Positions 35,424 through 36,500 of a stretch of 36,500 bases of DNA are shown in pieces. Positions within the stretch are counted from its first letter, which is position 1, and every line of letters begins with the position of its first letter. This DNA comes from Candidatus Woesebacteria bacterium (GTDB lineage Bacteria; Patescibacteriota; Microgenomatia; UBA8517). The position numbers were made by a program, and so were the translations under genes. Where the stretch lies: the NCBI GenBank assembly GCA_016926185.1, contig JAFGPD010000054.1, positions 1-36,500 on the forward strand. Direction: 5' to 3'. The notes beneath the pieces were generated by a model, which saw only the letters and a list, made by a program, of their open reading frames with translations, searched no databases and was not told the DNA's origin.

Positions 35424-36500
35424 TCAAGTATTGCTTTTATCGGAAATGTTGGGCAGATCACCCGGCATAGGTGTGGACGGAGTCGTAGATGATACCGCAT
35501 TTGAAGGAGATCTTTCCGGTTGTTTTGAGCCAACTGATCCAATATTGTCGTCGGGCAACTTTGGTCCGGCTGGTTCATCACTGACAGTTACTGCCACCGG
35601 GGTCATTGGCGGGACCACAGGCTCATCAGATACAGATTGTGGAGGCTGAGTTTTGGCGGGCTCAGACGAAAGGGTATCTGTGACAGATCCAATGACTGGA
35701 GTGTCTTGAGACTCCATCGTCATAGTATCCGCCTTTGCCTCCAAAGGCTGTACAGGCTCCGCTTCAGTTTCATTCTCTGACAGGTCATCATCCGAGATAC
35801 TCGTCACCGAAGCTGATGGTAGATCAGGTGTTATTTCCGATATTACATCTTCAGGTCCGTTATCTTCACCGGCTTTTTCACTCACATCCGGCACTGAAGA
35901 TGATATATTTGTTGTACTGGCTGTAGCAATTGCATCTGTACTTTTATCCTGATCATCGTCCATCTTGGGAGGGATATCGTCCGCAACACTGACAGGCTCA
36001 GTTTTCACAGTTGAATATGCAGTGCTGTCAGAAACTCCCAAGCCAGTGCCATCTGTCTTTAAGCCTGCCGGAGCATCTTCAGGCAAAGTGTCTTTCGGGA
36101 TATTCATTGCCACATCAGCCAATGAAGCACCTTGTGACTGAGGTGCTTTCGGCGCTCTTTTGTCGAAAAAGTCCTTGGCCTTCTGCGCAACTTCTTTTGG
36201 TTTATATTCTGACTTCACCATATATGCAAAGGCGCCTTTTTTGAGCGCTTCCTCAGCAGTATCGGCTCCCGCAAGATTGGTCAAAACTATTACAGGAATA
36301 TCTTTTAGATTTGGGTCTTTCTTTAAATTGGTTAATACATCAATCCCGTTCATTTTGGGCATCATAATATCCAAAAAGATAAGGTCAGGCATGAAATCAC
36401 CAGCCTTTTTCATTCCTTCAGCGCCATTGGGAGCAGTTTCTATCTTGAAGCCTTCAAAGGAGAGGACATTGCGATACATCTTAACTACCAAGGGATCATC
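35424..36500 (-). CDS. Response regulator receiver domain protein with long acidic/Pro-Ser-Thr-rich tail; N-terminus beyond window
   Basis: DDPLVVKMYRNVLSFEGFKIETAPNGAEGMKKAGDFMPDLIFLDIMMPKMNGIDVL…VIVLTNLAG…YMVKSEYKPKEV; frame stays open to the window edge. Confidence 0.88.
   Translation of the reverse strand, partial: DDPLVVKMYRNVLSFEGFKIETAPNGAEGMKKAGDFMPDLIFLDIMMPKMNGIDVLTNLKKDPNLKDIPVIVLTNLAGADTAEEALKKGAFAYMVKSEYKPKEVAQKAKDFFDKRAPKAPQSQGASLADVAMNIPKDTLPEDAPAGLKTDGTGLGVSDSTAYSTVKTEPVSVADDIPPKMDDDQDKSTDAIATASTTNISSSVPDVSEKAGEDNGPEDVISEITPDLPSASVTSISDDDLSENETEAEPVQPLEAKADTMTMESQDTPVIGSVTDTLSSEPAKTQPPQSVSDEPVVPPMTPVAVTVSDEPAGPKLPDDNIGSVGSKQPERSPSNAVSSTTPSTPMPGDLPNISDKSNT

Overview
The 36.5-kb window is AT-rich bacterial DNA dominated by envelope and surface-protein genes. 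Gene content suggests Patescibacteria/CPR, but this is inference because no rRNA marker is present. Main contents: two YfhO-like and two DUF2723-like membrane proteins, a methyltransferase, an O-antigen-ligase-like protein with TPRs, a 1663-aa beta-repeat surface protein, a 1477-aa protein with six LamG-like modules, a LytR_C-like protein and a response regulator cut by the window end. The standout locus is a complete diversity-generating retroelement (DGR) at ~22.0-25.2 kb. It has an RT with YVDD and a DGR-type LPIGNLTSQ motif, an Avd-like four-helix protein, a template repeat (TR, 23630-23765, minus) and a DUF1566/C-type-lectin-like target whose 3' end is the variable repeat (VR, 24056-24194, minus). 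A hand alignment of TR and VR gives 21 substitutions at TR adenines, 1 at a non-adenine, and one 3-nt indel. The RT is convergent with avd and overlaps it. The locus is dotted with copies of the palindrome ATCAAGGTTCCGAACCTTGAT, which also bracket an adjacent REP-associated transposase (RAYT). A second RAYT at ~34 kb has its own palindrome (TGACAGGGGTAACCCCTGTCA). Both RAYT genes carry a copy of their palindrome inside the coding sequence. Other small genes (GxxExxY, four-helix S23-like, GIY-YIG) each sit among their own dispersed repeat family.
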